This document shows, piece by piece, positions 3,685 to 5,539 of a DNA stretch of 5,539 nt. The notes beneath the pieces are model-generated. The model searched no databases. It saw only the letters and a list, made by a program, of their open reading frames with translations, and was not told where the DNA came from. The position numbers were made by a program, and so were the translations under genes. This stretch comes from Chloroflexota bacterium (GTDB lineage Bacteria; Chloroflexota; Limnocylindria; QHBO01), in assembly GCA_019348395.1 (NCBI GenBank), contig JAHWJN010000030.1:1-5539 (forward strand), written 5' to 3'. Positions within the stretch are counted from its first letter, which is position 1. Every line of letters begins with the position of its first letter.

Positions 3685-5539
3685 CCGGGCGACGCCCACG
3701 GAGGGGCGGGCACCCGGCACGTGGCCCTCGTACAGGCCGAGCCGCGCCACGATCCGCTGCAGCCAGCGTGGAGCCCACCAGTTGACCGAGCCCATCACCC
3801 GCATGAACGCCGGCACCAGGATGCCCCGCACGATCGTCGCGTCGATGAGCACCGCCAGCGCCATGCTGAACCCGAGGGCCTTGAGGAACACGATGTCGGA
3901 GAGGGCGAAGGCGCCGAACACGGCGACCATGACCAGCGCCGCGCCGGTGATGATGCCTCCCGTGATGCCGATCCCTTCCGACACCGCCCGGGTGTTGTCG
4001 CCGTGGGTCAGGTACCGCTCCCGGATGCGGGACAGCAGGAAGACCTCGTAGTCCATCGAGAGGCCGAAGAGGATCGCGAACATGATGATCGGCAGCCAGG
4101 CAGCCGTCGTCCCCGACGGGTCGACGCCCAGGACGTTCGACAGGTTGCCCTGCTGGAAGATCCACACGAGCGCGCCGAACGAGGCCGAGACGCTGATCAG
4201 GCTCATCATCACCGCCTTCAACGGCAGGAATACGGAGCCGAAGGTCAGGAACAGGACCACGGCGGTCACCGCGATCACGATGATCACCGCCAGTGGCACC
4301 GACTCGTGGAAGCTCTCCATGAAGTCACGGGACCGCGACGGCAGGCCGCCGGTCAGCGCCTCCGTGCCGTCGGGCGGCTCGACCGCGCGGACCTGGTCCA
4401 CCAGCTCGCGACCGGGGGCCGAGTCGGGCAGCCGATCGGTGAAGACGCGGAGGCGCAGCGTGTCGCCGCTCACCCAGTCGGCGAGGTAGGCGTCGAGGCC
4501 GTCCGCCACCTCCGACGGTCGCTGCGCCTCGGGGAGCGCCAGGAGCGCGGCGTACTGCTCGGCCGGGATGCCGGGCGGCGCCACGAGCGCGCTCTCCACG
4601 CCAGTGACCCCCTCCAGTGCCTGGACCTCGTCGAGGTAGTCGCCGAGCTCCTCCTGGCGGCCCGGGCCGAGGCCATCGGCCTCGATGTTGCCGGCGTCGT
4701 AGGTGAGCGCTACCGTGATCGGGTCCGACTCGCCACCGGGGAACTCCTCGACGATGTCGAGGAACGCCTCGCGGGCCGGGGTCGGCGGCAGGTCCTCCAG
4801 GTTCTGGCCGGTCGACAGCTGGATCGAGAGGAACGGTGACCCGGCGAGCAGCAGCAGGGCGAGCACCGGCGTCGCGATGAGGAGCGGGCGCCGCATGACG
4901 CGCGCGGCGATCCAGCCCCACATGCCGCGGCCGCGGCGCGCCGCGGCGCGATCGGGATCTTCGTCGATGCGCAGGAAGCCGGGCAGGGGCACGCGCAGGC
5001 GGTTCACCCGCGGACCGAGCATGGCGAGCAGGGCCGGCAGCACCGTCAGTCCGAAGACGAGCGTCGAGAGCACGGTGATCACGCCGCCGATGCCCATCGA
5101 CCGGAGCGCCTCCGCCTCGAACACGATCAGCGACGAGAGGCCGATGGCGACCGCCACCCCGGATACGGCGACGGCCCTGCCGACGCTCCCCATCATCCGC
5201 TCGAGCGCGACCTCCACCGAATGATGCTGGAGCTCCTCCCGGAATCGGCTGACCATGAACAGCGCATAGTCGATGGCCAGCGCCAGGCCGATCATGCTGG
5301 CCAGGTTCATGACGAAGATGCTCACGTCGATCGCGCCGGCCAGCAGCGAGATGACCGCGAAGGCCGAGGGCAGGGCCACCGCGGCAACCAACAACGGCAG
5401 CACCGCGCCCACCAGGCTGCCGAAGACGGCCAGCAGGATGAGCAGCGCGATGGGAAGGCTGATCAGCTCACCCTGGATGAGGTCGGCCTCGATCTCCTGG
5501 TTGAACTCGTGGTACAGCTGCGGGATGCCGGTGACCTGC
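3682..5539 (-). CDS. MMPL/RND-family membrane transporter (N-terminus beyond window)
   Basis: The frame is open from the window edge to TAG at 3682-3684, giving 618 visible residues. The N-terminus lies outside; an internal GTG at 5412 is not the start. Numbered from the edge, residues 1-22 (QVTGIP, LYHEFN) end the first extracytoplasmic domain. About five membrane segments follow between 24 and 174, then a cytoplasmic loop, a segment at 218-239, a large extracytoplasmic domain at 240-413, and five more segments at 414-579. This is the 2x6 RND plan with only TM1 missing. Asp90-Tyr91 (IDYALFMVSRFREE) in TM4 and Asp496-Tyr497 (MDYEVFLLSRIRERY) in TM10 match the Asp-Tyr pairs that carry protons in mycobacterial MmpL3. 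Such proteins use the proton gradient to export lipids or hydrophobic compounds. The substrate here is unknown. The C-terminus NWWAPRWLQR is typical of the family. Total length is probably about 730-770 residues. The next gene starts 10 bases after the stop. Confidence 0.95.
   Translation of the reverse strand, partial: QVTGIPQLYHEFNQEIEADLIQGELISLPIALLILLAVFGSLVGAVLPLLVAAVALPSAFAVISLLAGAIDVSIFVMNLASMIGLALAIDYALFMVSRFREELQHHSVEVALERMMGSVGRAVAVSGVAVAIGLSSLIVFEAEALRSMGIGGVITVLSTLVFGLTVLPALLAMLGPRVNRLRVPLPGFLRIDEDPDRAAARRGRGMWGWIAARVMRRPLLIATPVLALLLLAGSPFLSIQLSTGQNLEDLPPTPAREAFLDIVEEFPGGESDPITVALTYDAGNIEADGLGPGRQEELGDYLDEVQALEGVTGVESALVAPPGIPAEQYAALLALPEAQRPSEVADGLDAYLADWVSGDTLRLRVFTDRLPDSAPGRELVDQVRAVEPPDGTEALTGGLPSRSRDFMESFHESVPLAVIIVIAVTAVVLFLTFGSVFLPLKAVMMSLISVSASFGALVWIFQQGNLSNVLGVDPSGTTAAWLPIIMFAILFGLSMDYEVFLLSRIRERYLTHGDNTRAVSEGIGITGGIITGAALVMVAVFGAFALSDIVFLKALGFSMALAVLIDATIVRGILVPAFMRVMGSVNWWAPRWLQRIVARLGLYEGHVPGARPSVGVAR

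Noticed and set aside
3672..3713. GTG start at 3713 giving a 106-residue version of the small protein
   Set aside because: It would overlap the transporter's end by about 32 bases, and the added residues are Pro/Gly-rich. ATG 3671 has a better placed upstream element.
3640..4839. Plus-strand open frame of 399 codons opposite the MMPL transporter
   Set aside because: The minus strand encodes a clear 11-segment transporter. The plus frame is rich in His, Arg, Asp and Gln without motifs, a typical shadow.
5410..5412. GTG at 5412 as the transporter start
   Set aside because: The frame stays open to the window edge, and the 42 residues before it contain family-typical sequence including the second membrane segment.

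Overview
The window comes from a GC-rich bacterial chromosome. It has tightly packed genes, GTG starts, 4-bp start/stop overlaps, a probable F420-dependent luciferase-like enzyme, and -10-like hexamers placed 6-7 bases before start codons, which suggests leaderless mRNAs. Together these fit a high-GC Chloroflexota or Actinomycetota lineage. I lean towards Chloroflexota, but this is inference from gene style and not a phylogenetic result.

Layout. Bases 1-79 hold the 3' end of an unrecognised gene. It overlaps by GTGA the start of a secreted M14 zinc carboxypeptidase, which is broken: a -1 shift occurs near 343-348 and recognisable homology stops near 404. Bases 405-621 are non-coding, with a weak promoter candidate and a hairpin. 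An intact tRNA-Gly(UCC) with encoded CCA follows at 622-697. A class III (CaiB/BaiF) CoA-transferase lies on the minus strand (714-1835) and is divergent from a luciferase-like, probably F420-dependent oxidoreductase on the plus strand (1886-2794). They share a 50-bp promoter region with two outward -10 elements around a small dyad. The oxidoreductase meets tail to tail, sharing a CTAG, a three-gene minus-strand set. Read in its own direction, that set is an RND/MMPL transporter (enters from beyond 5539, ends 3682), a 92-residue protein of unknown function (3671-3393), and a SprT-like HExxH metallopeptidase (3396-2791) coupled to it by GTGA.

How the genes work together. The transporter, small protein and metallopeptidase could be one transcript, but a -10-like element overlaps the transporter stop, so the last two genes may have their own promoter. 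The CoA-transferase and oxidoreductase may be co-regulated from the divergent region, with substrates unknown. I found no CRISPR array, insertion sequence, phage gene or clear new system. The most notable points are the repeated leaderless-type start architecture, the small-protein/metallopeptidase pair, the decayed carboxypeptidase, and the unexpected predominance of TAG stops.
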